A model generated the notes under the pieces. That model was not told the DNA's origin. It made no database searches and saw only the letters and a list, made by a program, of their open reading frames with translations. A stretch of DNA of 64,000 nucleotides from Sordaria brevicollis (Eukaryota > Ascomycota > Sordariomycetes > Sordariales > Sordariaceae), in NCBI GenBank assembly GCA_033439795.1, contig JAUTDP010000001.1:2294001-2358000 (forward strand), in the 5' to 3' direction. Shown piece by piece: positions 13,550 to 27,152 of this stretch (the stretch's first letter is position 1; every line of letters begins with the position of its first letter). The position numbers and the translations under genes are program-made.

Positions 13550-14600
13550 TTAATAATAATTTTTAATAAAACCCTTATTTATTATTAGAAAAACCTTCGA
13601 AATTAATTAAAATTTTATACTTTTAATTAAAATCTTCCTTATTATTTTTATTATCCTCTTTTTTATTATTTTCGTTATTTTTATTATTATCCCTATTATT
13701 ACCTTCGTTATTTTTTTTATTTTTTTTATCTTTTTTATTTTCTTTATTATTACCTTCGTTTTCGTTATTATTATTTTCGCCGGTAATAAATTCTTCGTTA
13801 AAGGAGTTTAAATCGTTATTATTAATATCGATTATTTTTTTATTTTTATCGTTAATTTTTATTACTATTAATAATTGTTTAAATATATCGCAATTACTAC
13901 GAATTATAATACCTTTTCCTTTTAACCTTAAAATTTCGGATTTTTAGTATATATATTCTAATTACTATTTATAATTAATAGGGATAGGTTCTTTATTAAT
14001 AATTTAATAGTAAAGAAGAATATTATTAATAAATATTAAACGGGCGCGATTAATATTATAGTTTTAAATAAGATATTTAATTTAATTAGATTTTAAGATT
14101 TTAATAAGTTTAGGATTAAAACCTTCGATTAGGTATTTTTTAATAAATTTAAAATTACTTAAAAATTTAATAAATACCGAATAGTTTAAAACCGTTTTAT
14201 TATATTAAGTATAATTATTATAAATCCCCCCCTTAATATCCCTACTTAAAGACCTATAACTGACGAAAAGAGCCTAAATAAAAACGTATTCCTATTATTA
14301 ATCAATAATATATATTAATATATATATTTTTTAAAATTAATTAACGTAATATAAATAAATAATTTTATTTTTAAAAAAAAAGATAATAGTTAGTAGAAAG
14401 ATATTAGTAGAAAATAAAAGAATATTTATTTATTATTAAATAATTAAATTATTAATCTAAGGATTCGCTCTTTTTTTGCCTTTATATGGGTAAGGTAGTA
14501 ATTTTATGGCCAAATTCCTTTTTTTTCGATAAGGATATGGCGATTAAATAGGTTGCGAGGCGAATTAAATATTTATTTTAAAATTAATCGATATATAATA
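13550..14600 (-). pseudogene. Antisense frame with acidic C-terminal tail inside gypsy A
   Basis: Between integrase and the 3' LTR the minus strand carries a frame of about 245 codons (about 14290 down to 13550) broken only by TAA/TAG. Segments include VGILRGGIYNNYTQYN, YLIEGFNPKLIKILKS and LRLKGKGIIIRSNCDIFKQL. It ends in a tail of Asn/Asp/Glu/Lys repeats (13650-13870) that would have been strongly acidic before GAT-to-AAT changes. A further open piece (NRHILIEKKGIWP) lies at 14440-14590 on the same strand and may be an upstream exon. I do not recognise the protein. It may be an antisense ORF of the retroelement, like those reported in some large gypsy elements, or a separate inserted gene. 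Confidence 0.5.
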
Positions 14601-15339
14601 AGTAAATTAAAAGACGTAGTTATAGTTACTAATAATTCGTTATTATTAATATATTATTTTATATATAATTAATTAATAATAATAAGTTTATCGATCGGAT
14701 AAATATTTATAATAATATTAAATAGCCGAAAATAATTATTCTAAATAGTATTTTAAAGGGTATTAGGAGGAAATGAAAATCGATATAGAAAATTAATATA
14801 AATTTTAAAAAGGATTTACTTTTTATTATTAGGATGAGAATTGGTTTAATATATTATTTCCGAAATATTAAAATTAAAATATAACCGAAGAGAATTATAA
14901 TTAATAATAGCGATGCGTTTTTTAATAAATAAAATAAAGGCGTTAATATTTAAATTAAATTAATTAAATATAGTAGGTTTTTTAATAGGGATTTTCCTTT
15001 AAAGGAAGCGAAATAAAAGGTTATTTATAAAGGGAAGGAAACCGACGTTAGAATTAGAAGAAAATATTATATTAATTTATTGCGAAGAATTTTTATTTAA
15101 TAGTTTTACTTTTATTATTATTATTAATATTTTATTATATTTAAAAAGAGAAGGTTATTAGGAAGAAAGACGAGGAATAATTGTAAGTAGAAACGTACTT
15201 TTTTTATACTTTTTTAGTAAATAATCTTCGAAGGAAAAAGCTAATAAAAATTATCCTTTTAAAATTATTTATATTATATATTCTACGATTATAAAAAACC
15301 CTTAAATTAAATAAGAAAAATAATATCCGCTTATTTAAA

Positions 15340-15750
15340 ATAATTTCGTAAGGCTTTAAAATTTTAATTAATTATAAAAAGGGTTATAAACGCCGTTTTA
15401 AAGTACTTTTTTATTAGAAATAATAGGAAAGGTACTTTAATTTTAAAATTCGATTACGGATTAAGATTTTCGATTATACCGAAAGGCTAAAAGATTATAC
15501 TAAGGGAAATTAAATAAAATTTATTTACTTTACCGCTTAAAATTTTAAATATAGGTAGGATAAATAAAAATTAAAAGGAGTAAATTTAGAATATTATAAG
15601 TAATTTACGAAAGAAGATTAAGAAAAAGGGAAGAATTTACAATTTTTCGACTTTATAAATAATTTATAAAACGGGTATAAAAACCTTTTATTTATAACCT
15701 TTCTTTTTCTTCTTTTTTTTCCTCTTATATATTAATAAATCTTTTTATAA
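15340..15750 (+). pseudogene. Unidentified sense frame in the 3' region of gypsy A
   Basis: The plus strand reads about 120 codons with only TAA/TAG interruptions, Lys/Arg/Phe/Tyr-rich (YKKGYKRRFKVLFY, IRLRIKIFDYTERLKDYTKG). It is followed by a hydrophobic stretch (LLFITFLFLLFFP, 15690-15730). It diverges from the antisense frame to its left. No family is recognised. An env-like or accessory gene would be a guess only. Confidence 0.4.
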
Positions 15751-17165
15751 ATTGATACTATTATTACTTATTAAAAGCCTTTTTATATTAAGCCTTCTAT
15801 CCTTTAGAATTTTATTATTAATTAAAATATTAATTAATATAAATTCTTCTAATTTTAATTATAATAATTTGCCCCCGATTTCTATTATAGGAATACCGAA
15901 TAATTGCCCTCCTACGGTCTTTGAGATTATTTAGCGTTAGAATTAAAAGAATAAAATTTAGCTTTAATTAAGTAATATAATTATTAAAGAAATTTATCCC
16001 CTTTATATTAAAGATAATTTAATTTATTATAATAAATTTTAAAATTGGAAATACTTTAGAATTGATTAGTAATAAAATATTATCCCTAATAAAAATCCGA
16101 CTTATTTAATTATTAAAAAGCCTAATAACGATAAATAGATAATTAGAATTATATTCCGCTATATAATTATTCTTCTTATTTTAAAATAGTTTAATAAGTA
16201 ATTAACCCCAATTATATTTTAGAATATAATAATATTAGGATTAATTAATATATAATACTTAGCGAATATTAAGAGTTAATAGGAAGGAGAAATAATTTAT
16301 ACTAATTTATATTAAATATTGTAAAAATATAGCGATTAAATTTATACTTTAATAAACCCAATTACTATTATTAAATATAGTGAATTTTATATTAAAAATA
16401 TTAATATTCGAAATAATTTAAAATTAATTCGATATTAATATTTCCTTATTATAATTAATAATTATTTCGTTCTTATAATTTTTAATTAAGGAAAAACGTT
16501 TTAATTTTTCTATAATATATTTTATAATTAATAATACGAATAAAAAGTTATAAAAGTTTATAAAATATTTATAATTAAGAATTATATTTTTCTAATATTA
16601 ATAAGAGATCGAATTCCTAATATTTTTAATAATTAGAAGTAATTTAATATAATATTCTTAATATAATAGAGAATTTAAATTTATAGCCTTTAAATCTTAG
16701 AAATAGCCCGAATTTTCTTTATTAAAATAAAATATCGAAGCAAACCTATTAATAAATTACTTTAAAAATTTATAATAATTGAATTTTAAGAATAAAATAA
16801 ATATTAATAAAAATATAATTAAATCCCTAATATAAAATAGATTAAAAATATTATAATTTGGTAATAAATAAGAGTAATATATAACGCCCTTTTAACGTAG
16901 TAAATAAAAAAGAATTTATTTTCGAAAAATTAGAGATAATTAATTTATACAATTGTAAAAAAAAAAAGCGGAGAAGAAAACTTTAATCCCCGGCCCAAAT
17001 TCTTTACGAATTTAATATACTAAAAAAATTATTTAAACGAATATCGCCCTATTAAAATAGCTAAATACTAATTAGTATAAGAATTTACTAATTTCCCCTA
17101 TTTTTTCTATCCTCCTAAATAAAAACCTATTATCCAATCCCTCCTTAAAATTAAAATTACTTTAT
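15751..17165. other. 3' untranslated part of gypsy A
   Basis: RIP-mutated sequence with no recognised frame. An A-rich then purine-rich run (about 16955-16985) is the only polypurine candidate but lies about 190 bp before the LTR. Confidence 0.4.
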
Positions 17166-17780
17166 CGGATAAATAAGTATAAGGGTATACGGTTAAATAA
17201 TAAATTTTTTCCGAATTCTTTCGAAAATTTTTCGTAATTTTTTATTCTAGAGGAATTCTTCTAAGGATTTTCCCTAATTATAATTTATAAAAAGAAATAT
17301 AGGATAAAGATATATTATAATAAATTAATTTAAAGGAAGTATAATAATAGTATATTGAGTAAATTAAAAAAGAAAATTATGGAATAAATTTCGGACTTTT
17401 ATATAGAAAGAAGGAAAATTCTAAAGGAATAAAAAGAGAGAAGGGTAATTAGAAAGAAAAGAAGGAAAGTTAAGCAATTTTTACTAGAATAATAATTAAA
17501 TTTTATTTAATCTTTAAAATAAAAAATCTTCTTTAATTTAATAAAAATTAACTCTTTAATTAAGTTTTTGAAACTTCTTAACCCTACTTTTGTAATGGGA
17601 AAAAGAAAAGATATAATTAAGTTGAAAAAGATATTCCTACTATTAGATTACTCTTTTCTCCCCTATAAATCTACTCCTCTCTCTACTCTTCTAATTTTAT
17701 TAGAAGTTTTTGATATAGCTCCTTTCCTAGTTGTTATGGTGGTAATGGTTGTTTGGGGTTGTTTTTCTTCCCCATTTTCA
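17166..17780 (+). repeat. 3' LTR of gypsy A
   Basis: Direct repeat of 4828-5442. Here the inner (left) half is RIP-mutated and the outer (right) half from about 17560 keeps TpG and CpA. An open frame of 106 codons starts at 17568 and crosses the LTR end. The same peptide (LLNPTFVMGKRKDIIK) is readable in the inverted LTR copy at the right edge, simply because it is the same repeat. Confidence 0.85.
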
Positions 17781-17785
17781 ATAAA

Positions 17786-20009
17786 TAAGAGAATTAAGAA
17801 AATATTAATTCCTTACGATTTAAATAAAATTATAATATTATTAATCACCGCTTATTATATATATTATACATTTTATAACTCTTTATAAAAACTCTATATT
17901 CTTATTTCGCCGTTTAATTCGTATAGTATTTTAAATTTCTAGCCATCCCAATTATATTTAATAAAGCCCGTAGGGATTAAACCCCTTTTAGAATAAATCG
18001 GAAAAATAAAAATAATGCAGTAATTTCCCTCTTCTATAAATAATTTATCCTTTATATTAAAAATATATACGTTTATATTATTAATATAATCTCCTATATT
18101 TATAATAATAGGAGCGCGCTATAACGTTATTTCATTTATATAATAATTATAAAAGTATTTTCTAAAGTATTATCGTAAAACGTTCAATTTTAATTACCCG
18201 TTTTATATTTTAAATAATTTAAAGAATATATTTATTAATATTAGGGTGAAATAATAATTTATATCGTTATTTGTATTATTTAGTAAATATTTATTAATGA
18301 AGAAGAAGTTTTCTTTTAATAATAGCCGAAAAAGAATATTATCTTTAAAAATTAAACGTAGAATTTTATCTTTAAATTTAAATTGATACGGTATAGGTTA
18401 TAATTCTTCTTATAATTTTAAATCAGTTACTAAGTGGTTATTTTCCTTATTTTCTTAAACTTAATCTATATTTAATTTAATTTAATTTAATAATATTATT
18501 AGCGAATTAAAATTAATATATAAATTCAAATTATTATATAGTAAAATAATAAATAGAGAAATTGGTATTAGTTTTTTAAACTTTATATATTATTATTATT
18601 ATTGGTCTTATATACGCTAACTATTTATATAATCTTCCTAGTGGGTTTTTTTTCTACCCAGTGGGTTATATTTAAAATATCTAAAATAAAATCTTAATAT
18701 TTAAATATCGAATTGCTTAAAAGTAATTCAAAATATTTAATATACTTCAATTAAAATTCAAAAATTTAATTCTTATAAACTTTATTTTAGTTTTATTTTT
18801 AATTATCCTTTATATAAATAATAAGTGCGATATAATTACTAAATACAATATTCTATAATTTAATACAAATTTATTCAAGTTACGATACAAAAGGATAAAT
18901 AATTGTAAATTATAATTTAATTTATACGAAATACCTATAAATAATTATTATTTAAAGGATTTCTATTTAATATATTAAAACCTTCCTAAAAATCTTATAA
19001 AGGTTATTTTATTTATTCGTAATAACCAATTTTTAAAGAACGGTATTTATTTATATTTATTACCTTTTTTACAAATTATTATTATCGAATATAATTTATA
19101 TACTTTTATAATTCTTATTCGCTCTAAAATTATAATTATATCCAAAATATTTTATCTTTTTATTATATTCTAAAAAAAACCTTAGTAGAAATTAATAAAC
19201 TATTATATATTGATATTTTCTTAAACTTTATAATAATTATACTTTTTTCCAAAAGGAAATTTGAAAACCTATTAATAATTATACGAGAATTAATATCGTA
19301 AATATTTTTAAATATTAATATATACCGATAACGCCCTTAAATAATTATAATTATAATGAGAATCAAACCGATAAAGGAATCAAAATAGCAATTAATAATA
19401 AAAATTTTAATAAATTTCAATCCTTTAATAGAATATAATTTTAAAATTACCTAATAATGTTAATATTAATACTTTAAAAGTATTAATTATATTAAAGAGT
19501 TTAAATTATACGATATAAGGAATTTTATATTAAGTAAACAACCTAATATATTTTACCTTAAAAATTTTAAATATTTATTTAAATTCTTCTAATAATACTT
19601 TTAATATTTTACCGAAACCGACCAATTAAATTTACTTTAACTAATAGCTTAATTATATTTATTATTTATTTTAAATTACTTTTTAACCTTTTCTTTAAAA
19701 AAAGCTACTATAAAAATAAATACTTTTAATAAATTTATTATTTTTACGTTTATCCTAAACGCTTTTAATTAGTCTCTTTTCTATTTTCCAATTTTAAACG
19801 TTTTTAAAGAATTTTATTCCTAAATAATTAAAAATTATACCCAACGTATTAATATCTTTTAATAAATTAAAAGTTATTTTATAAATTTTACTTAAATAAC
19901 TTTAAATACGTAGAAATACATTTTATAATATTAATAGATTATTAAAAATATTTATTATTATTAAAATAATAATAACCTTTACCCGTTATATATTATATAT
20001 TATTTAATA
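17786..20009. other. RIP-mutated DNA, no recognised gene
   Basis: AT-rich mutated DNA. An imperfect direct repeat of CCCAGTGGGTT occurs at 18639-18667. A short YTDNAL-like reading at 19322-19340 could be an RNase H remnant, but nothing around it supports this. Confidence 0.5.
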
Positions 20010-20520
20010 TATTATTTATTATACGGCTACGGTCTTTATAACGTATATATAATCTTATATTACTAAATAATAAATTATAATATATATAATATTCGGTATT
20101 TTATTTACGGATCTATTAACGATATTCTATTATATATTATACCTTATATAACGGAATTCCGTATTTTATATTTAAGAGGGCCGATCGAAATAGCCACAAT
20201 TATCGCGGATACCTTACACTCCCTCTATCTTCTTCTAAAGAATCCCCTCCGGAATTATTTCGATAAAATTATAATATATAATATCGGAATATTCTTCGCT
20301 ATTATACTATTTTCTAAAAATAGGATTATTAAAAACTATATTTACCATCTTCCTAAAATATAATATATCAAAAGAAAATAGCGGGGAATTAAATTTAATT
20401 CCAATTTATATTTTAAATATACCGAAATAATTACTAACGGTATTTATCTTTATTTAAAGCACTACGAATAGATACAGTTATAATATAACGAAAATAATAT
20501 AATTAATATATATATCCCCG
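20010..20520 (-). pseudogene. Unidentified minus-strand frame (broken)
   Basis: About 170 codons read leftward with mainly TAA/TAG stops. Residues include ITVSIRSALNKDKYR, NSGGDSLEEDRGSVRYPR and RSALLNIKYGIPLYK. The CpA/TpG content near 20180-20260 is higher than around it. The protein is not recognised. Confidence 0.4.
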
Positions 20521-23500
20521 ATTAATAATTAATCAAAACGATTATTCATAAATTATTTACTTCCTTATTTTATATAGAATTCAACGATCTATTATATTTA
20601 TAATACTATACAATTTTTATTATTTAATATCGGTTACTACTAAGATTATACTTAATAAATATTTTAATTAGAGCGCGGCGATAAAATTCATATATAAAAT
20701 TCTAAAATCAATTTTACGTCCTTTATCCTAAAGATACTTAGTAGTAAATTTTAAATAGTAAAATATTTACTCGACGGGTTTTATTTATTATTAATTCAAT
20801 TTCTATAATTATTAATATACAAATTACTAACCTAATTTCTAAATTAACCTTTTTAATTAATAATCCTCATACTTTAAATAATATTTTAAATAAAATACTA
20901 TTAAACTAATTAAACTAATAGTAAAAAATATCCCGGGTAAAGAAAATATTAAATTATATAAATTTATACTTAAATCAATTTATATAAATAAATTTCCTTT
21001 ATAGGAACGTAAAATAATAATCTATTTATAATAATAATTAATTATAATATTATTCAACCCTAGTATTTAATTACTCCAATAATTTAATAAATCCTTCCCG
21101 CCTAATTTATTTAATTTTTATAATTATTAATAATAAAATAATTAAATTAAATTATAATTCGTAAATAATTACTTCTCCTTATAATTTTTTAAAACTTATA
21201 GCGGCTATATCCGCCTAATACTTTATATATATTTCGTAAACTTTTTTATAACGCTAATAACTCTTCTTTTAAAAGATTTATTTAAATCTTTACGTATTAA
21301 TAATCCTTATACTTTATCCTTAAACGTAAAAAAATCGTTAAAAACTTTTTTTAGGCCAATATATAAAGTTTATAATCGAAAAAACTAAGTCGAAATTCGT
21401 AATAATCGAATTCAATATCTTTTATAACGTAAACGGCGATTTATATTCTAAATATCCAATAAAATTAATAGAATTTTTTTTGGATTCCTTTTATTCAATA
21501 TACCTACTTTTTAACTTAGTATTTTAAAAGCATATTTAAAATAAAAGAATATTTAAAAATATATATATAAATTTATATTTTAAAAAGAATACTATTTATA
21601 TAAAATATATTTAATATTATATATTCGTCTATTCGGCTTAATTTCGCTACTAACCCTATACCTTTTTTTTTAAGCGGTATTAACCGCGCGCTTTAAAATA
21701 CTAAAATTATGTTTTTAAATATAATTAAATACAATATATAAAGTCCTTTAAAATTCTTAATTGATAAAATATTTCCTTAAACGAAATTTCTTTCTCTATA
21801 AATTAACGGCTTAATAATCGCGTACAAATATCTTCTCGAAATGATTTTATCCTAATAATTATAAATAATTAGTATTAATTTTTTAATTTTAAAATAATTT
21901 TAATAAATCCGCAATAATAATTCTCCCTAATTTAAATTTTGCTTTATTAATATAATAATCAAAATAATGTAAAATAATATTTTTATAATTATACTAATTC
22001 TAAATATTAAGTAATTGCGGAATTGGATATTCTTCATTAAAATAAATAACGAATACCTTTAATAATATAATAATTAATAAAGTATTCTATTAATAAATTA
22101 TAAAATTAAATAATTTTTATATTAATTAATTTAAATAAGAAGCGGTATTATAATATTGGAAATTATTATTTAATTACTAATATAAATCGATATTTCGTAT
22201 AACGTTATTAAACGCTTTATATTTCCGAAATACTAAAGAAAGGGCAAATAGAATAATTATTATTATATTAATACCTTAAATTATTAGAATAATATTTTCA
22301 AAGGAGCCTAAGGAAAGGGTACTATTATATAGACTTCCTAATCGAATTTTATAATTTTCTAAGAAAGGATTTATTTTTCGATTAATTAAAATATTTATAT
22401 ACCGTAATTTATATAATTCGTCTCCCTACTACTTTATTATAAAAACGTAAACGTTACTATATTAGCTAAGAAGATTAATATAAATATATAACCCTAATCG
22501 GGTTATAATATTTAACTTTATATTAATAATAAACCGAGTAACTTTTACATAATCTATTTTAACGGAATTACTAATAATAATTATTGCCGTCCTATATTTA
22601 TACTATTTAAATATCCTTAAAATTAGCGATATAATTTATATAATAATAATATTAATAATAATAAATTAAAAAAAGGAAAAGAAAGTAGAGGTAATCTATA
22701 TATACTATTTAAAATACGATAATATTAATAAAGCGGTTAAAGTATAAAAGTATAAAACGAAGGTGTAGGTAGGAAATATATTAAATAAACGTTTTAAAGA
22801 AAATTAAATAACGAAGGTTAAATATATTATAATAAATAGTAATATAAGAATAATATTCGACAATTACGTAGGAACGAAATTTCCAAATTCTAATCGAAAT
22901 ATAATATAAATAAAAACTTCGATAAGAACGATAATACTAACCTAAAAATATATTATATAATACTATCTAAGGGTAATACCGATATAGTCGATAATAATAT
23001 TAATTCTACTTCTAAAAAATAAAAGATTAAGGTTAATAATATTAAAATATTTTGAAGAAGAAAGAGTATTATAATATATTATAATAATATTTATAGCGAT
23101 ATAAAGTAATAAAAGTAAAAATTTAGGTAATAAGCAATTTAAAAATATAATATGTAATTATATAATATAGTTTATTAGGTATTTAAAAATATAAATCGCA
23201 TTACAATAAAAATATATTAAACTCCAAATAAAAAAAATATTCTAAGGAAAAATTATATAATAAATATAAATTTCTATATTAAATATAATATGATAAGGAT
23301 ATAAGAAGGAAATTAAAAACTATTTATAAATTCTACGTAAAGTAAAAAATTAAAAATACGAATTTAAAATTTAAATTTCGGAAATAAAAATTAACTATTC
23401 ATTTTCGAAATCTATATTCCGAATAATATAATACGATTATAATTGAAAAATTAACCCTTCCATTTTAATTTTATAAATATAATTATAATTAAATATAATA

Positions 23501-25640
23501 ATAGAGTAAGAGTAAAGTGACTTTCTATTAGGACGTTGCTAAATCCAACTTAAATATTTATATTTCGATCCCGATTATTATTAGCCTCCTATATTAAAAG
23601 TAGTAATATTATTCCAATTAATATTTGAAGACCCTACCCAATTTAATCCTATTCTTAATAATTATCAATTACCTATATTAATTTCGGTATTTAAATTTTA
23701 ATATATATTTTATACTTATAGAATATTTTATTCGTTATTTATTGCCTAATAATTATCGCCGTTTATAAAAATAAAATCTAATATTAAATTTAAATATATT
23801 TATAGTAAGTAAAGATACGAAACTATATTAATAAATAGAAACCTCGGTCCTAATATTTAATAGACTATTAAATTTTATTATATACCGGATGGATTAAATT
23901 TACGAAATTTATTATAGAATAAAATCGAATATAATTATAATTAAATATAATATAGTAATAGGGAAATTTTATACGCCGTTTTCTATTAAGAGGATTAAGG
24001 AAATTTATAATATATAGATTTTTGGATATCGAAATTATTTATTGGAAAATAAAAACGAATTCGTATTTTATTAAAATAAGTACTAATTAAAGAACGTTGA
24101 AAAAAGGTTAGGAGATTTCTTAATATACTATATAATTTCGAGCTTAGAAATATTAAACAATATAAATTTATTTGGGCCTTACTATAAATAATAAATTATT
24201 TAAATTATATATATATAATTTAAATTAGTATTACGTTTGAAAATATTTAAATATAATAAACGGTCGATATACGTACTATCCAATTATTTTAAATACGAAT
24301 TCCGTATTTAAATAGCGTAAATAAAACGTTCGTTGAAAATTAACTTCAATTTAATTAATTATTCCTAAAATTAAAAGATTAATAATTGCGTTTTTATATT
24401 AAAGAGCGGTTAAATTCAACGAACGTACTAATTCCAACTATTAAAAATTTTTACGAAAATATAAAATATTTAATTATTATAAATGATATAATAAAAACGC
24501 ATTTTAATATTACTATTAAACGGGACGAATTATTATTAGAAGCCCTTAAAATTAATTAGAAACGTCCTAATAATAGTCTTATTAAATTCGTAAATAGCTA
24601 ATTTTATACCTTAAACTTTATATTTACCTTTAAATCTCTATATTTAATTTTATTTCTTTCAGTCTTGCGGAATTCTTTACGATTTTATAATAGTAATTAT
24701 ATAAACCCCTATTATAAAGTAGGTATAAATTATATACCGGCAATTGAGGATTTTATAATAGTATATCGTTTTTAATACTTAGCGCAATAATTAAACTTCT
24801 AAAATAGCTCAAAAATTTCCCATCTAATTAAAAAACGAAAGGATATTCTATTAAAAGGTTCGATAATAGAACTTGAACAAGAATTAATAATTGGACGATA
24901 GAATCGTCCATTTATTAATTCAGTAAATTATTATAGTGCTTATTCTTTTATAATAAATTTGAATAATATTTATCCTAAATTATACTTAGGGACGTTATTT
25001 ATTTATTATAACTTTTTAATATCCTTTTTAAAAATATCCGAATCGTATATAGAAAATTTTATAATATTAATAATTATATTAAGTATAATTATTAAATACT
25101 AAAACGACGAAGAATTAGAGAATAAAAATATCAATTTAAATAAAGATATTATATTACTAAATATACAACTTTCTACGGACTATAATACGTAGAATAATTA
25201 TATATTAAATAGAAATACTATTAAAAATATTATACCGAAGCGATATAGATAAATATTACGTAATTTAATTAAATATAATATAAAAACTCGCTATAATTTA
25301 ATAATTTCAGTTTAATTAACCCCTATTTTAATTTTTAGCCCAATATTCTTTAATAAAGTTTTTTTAAATATAATATTATATTCGCCTATTATATTTCCTA
25401 GCTATTTTAATCGGCCTAAAAGTAATTTTAAATATTTTATAAATAGACCGTTTATAAATTCTTTTAACTTTAGTATACTACGTTCATTATTTTTAAATAT
25501 TAATATTTAATTATTAATTAACTAAATAAAGTTCGTAAAGGGAATACTTCTTTAAATAATTAATTATATTTAAAAAAAATTCTCACGACGGATTATTCAA
25601 TATAGAATCTTAATAATAGATTAACGTCCTTATTCACCGG
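20521..25640. other. Long RIP-mutated stretch, no recognised gene
   Basis: About 5 kb of AT-rich sequence with several runs of TAA/TAG-interrupted frames (for example 22700-23100 and 24800-24950) but no motif I can name. A short palindrome GGACGATAGAATCGTCC lies near 24893-24909. Confidence 0.5.
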
Positions 25641-26214
25641 ACAATAAGTAAATAAACGCTACGGTAGGAAATGTAGGGGCCGGCTTTATAGCCAGGGAAG
25701 GGGCGGCGGTTTTATTCGACCGAAATCTATAGGGTTTTCTCTCAATAAATAGGTAAAGACCTTAAATATCTATTAGCGTTTATATATTACTTCTTTTAAT
25801 ATAAAATACTATTATTTATACTGGGATAAATCTTTTGGGGCTAAACGTACTAAATACTTAATTACTCTAACCCTAAGCGATTAGACTAAAAGTATTAGGC
25901 CGCGTTTACACTATAGGTAATACGTAATTTATATTAATAATAGGCTTCGGGTTGCCCTCGGGTTAATAAATAAGGGTTTTTAAATTCAATAATTATATAA
26001 AATAAATAAAATAAAACTTAAAAATTGAATCTATCGAATTAGCTAAGGTATTTATCGTCGATATTTAGGTCTTTTAAAAATATAATATTCTCCCCCTAAT
26101 TTTTGGATATTATTTTAATTCTTAAACGGTAATTTATTATTGGTAATGATTAAATTCGTACGGGTAATTACTATATTAATTTTAAGAGATATAACTAATA
26201 AACCGCTATTCTTA
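25641..26214 (+). pseudogene. Second gene-Z-like fragment in a partly spared patch
   Basis: Bases 25896-25967 match 49805-49876 (exon 2 of gene Z) and translate in the same sense (RPRLHYRQYVIYI against RPRLRYRQYVIYI). The sequence just upstream (25660-25760) is GC-richer and partly spared from RIP, but does not align with Z. The match stops abruptly after 25967. Confidence 0.45.
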
Positions 26215-26600
26215 TACTTATTTCCAATTATTATAATATTAATAATAATAATACGGTAGCTTCCATTAATAATAATTACGCTATTTATTAATACTTTCCT
26301 ATACTATCAAAATTATAATAGGTAAGATTTATACGAAGTAATAAATAATAGGATAGGAGGGGGAGAGGGGATAATAAACGTTATATTAATAGTATTTATA
26401 ATATTTAGGGTATTAATATTAATAATAATAATACTAATCGGTATATTAAAATTAGGAATTGGAGGGAGACTATAAGCGATATTATTATTACGCTAAATTT
26501 AAATAAAAGTAAGAAGTATTACGGTTACGGTAATAATTTTATTATAAGTTTAATTATAAATTTAATTACAATTAGGGGCAACGTCTCTTAAAATAAAGCT
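26215..26600 (+). pseudogene. Glutamine-rich frame with most CAA converted to TAA
   Basis: In the frame containing LEGDYKRYYYYAKFK (26461-26505) nearly every interruption is TAA, including runs of consecutive TAA such as the TAATAATAATAA near 26410-26425. Read back as CAA these are glutamine runs, so the ancestral protein was Gln/Tyr-rich. Such composition occurs in fungal regulators and in some gag proteins. I cannot say which. It lies just outside the left LTR of element H. Confidence 0.4.
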
Positions 26601-26878
26601 TTGGTAAATATTATAAAATTATCCTATTAAAATATAGGGGTTATACGCTAAATTAACGCTATAGGGATTAATTATTAGCGTAATTTGAGGATATAGTATT
26701 ATAATATAATTTCTATACGGTTATACGGCCTTATATATTACCGGAGATTTAAAAATAATTATATTTATAAAGGCCGGTATAATATTATTGCTTATACCAC
26801 TTTAATTAAAACTATATTTATAAAATTAAATAGGATTCGTCTTTAGGAATATAATAAATTAAATAATTAAAAGTATAA

Positions 26879-27136
26879 TAATTATTACGAACAACGTAGT
26901 CACGAGAAATAAACTTAATACGTTAAATCCAAGTCTATTATAAAATTATAAAATAAAGAAAAAAAGAAGAAAACGAATAAAGGGCGCGCCCCGCGCTAAG
27001 GTTTTATACCTAGGCGCGGGCGACCTACGAAGGCGGTACGTAGTTACGTATACTAATATAATTAACCTTTATTAAATAATTGCCCGAGCGATAATTAGTC
27101 CGTTAAATAGGGACTTTATCCGTTAGTATTATAATA
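26879..27136 (-). repeat. 3' LTR of gypsy H (left)
   Basis: It is 258 bp, matching 43321-43578. Its outer (left) end keeps CpA (AACAACGTAGTCACG) and its inner end is mutated (TAGTATTATAATA against TAGCGCCGTGACA). Confidence 0.9.
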
Positions 27137-27152
27137 TTACTTCCCCCTTCGA
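27137..27152 (-). other. Polypurine tract of gypsy H
   Basis: The minus strand reads CGAAGGGGGAAGTAA immediately upstream of the 3' LTR, where plus-strand DNA synthesis is primed in LTR retrotransposons. It fixes both the LTR edge and the minus orientation. Confidence 0.75.

Larger units (their letters stand above)
4828..17780 (+). mobile_element. Gypsy LTR retrotransposon 'A', about 12.9 kb, RIP-inactivated
   Basis: Two direct ~610-bp repeats enclose gag and pol remnants in the order gag, RT, RNase H, integrase on the plus strand, which is the Ty3/gypsy order. Integrase ends near 12.7 kb, leaving an extra 3.6-kb region before the 3' LTR that is long for fungal gypsy elements. If the LTR starts at 4836 and 17174, the element is flanked by ATAAA (4831-4835 and 17781-17785) and both LTRs are 607 bp. 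However, CGGATAAA precedes both starts, so the true 5' edge may be about 8-11 bp further left and the flanking match fortuitous. No clear primer site or polypurine tract survives. Confidence 0.85.

Noticed and set aside
4831..17785. ATAAA as a firm target duplication of gypsy A
   Set aside because: CGGATAAA precedes both LTRs, so the left ATAAA may be part of the LTR. It is given only as a possibility.
17568..17888. 106-codon open frame, with a similar peptide at 63649-63897
   Set aside because: Both lie in copies of the same LTR, so similarity is due to the repeat. The first frame runs past the LTR end, and no domain or start context supports a gene.
19310..19345. RNase H YTD motif
   Set aside because: Only six residues match and no flanking RT or RNase H motif was found.
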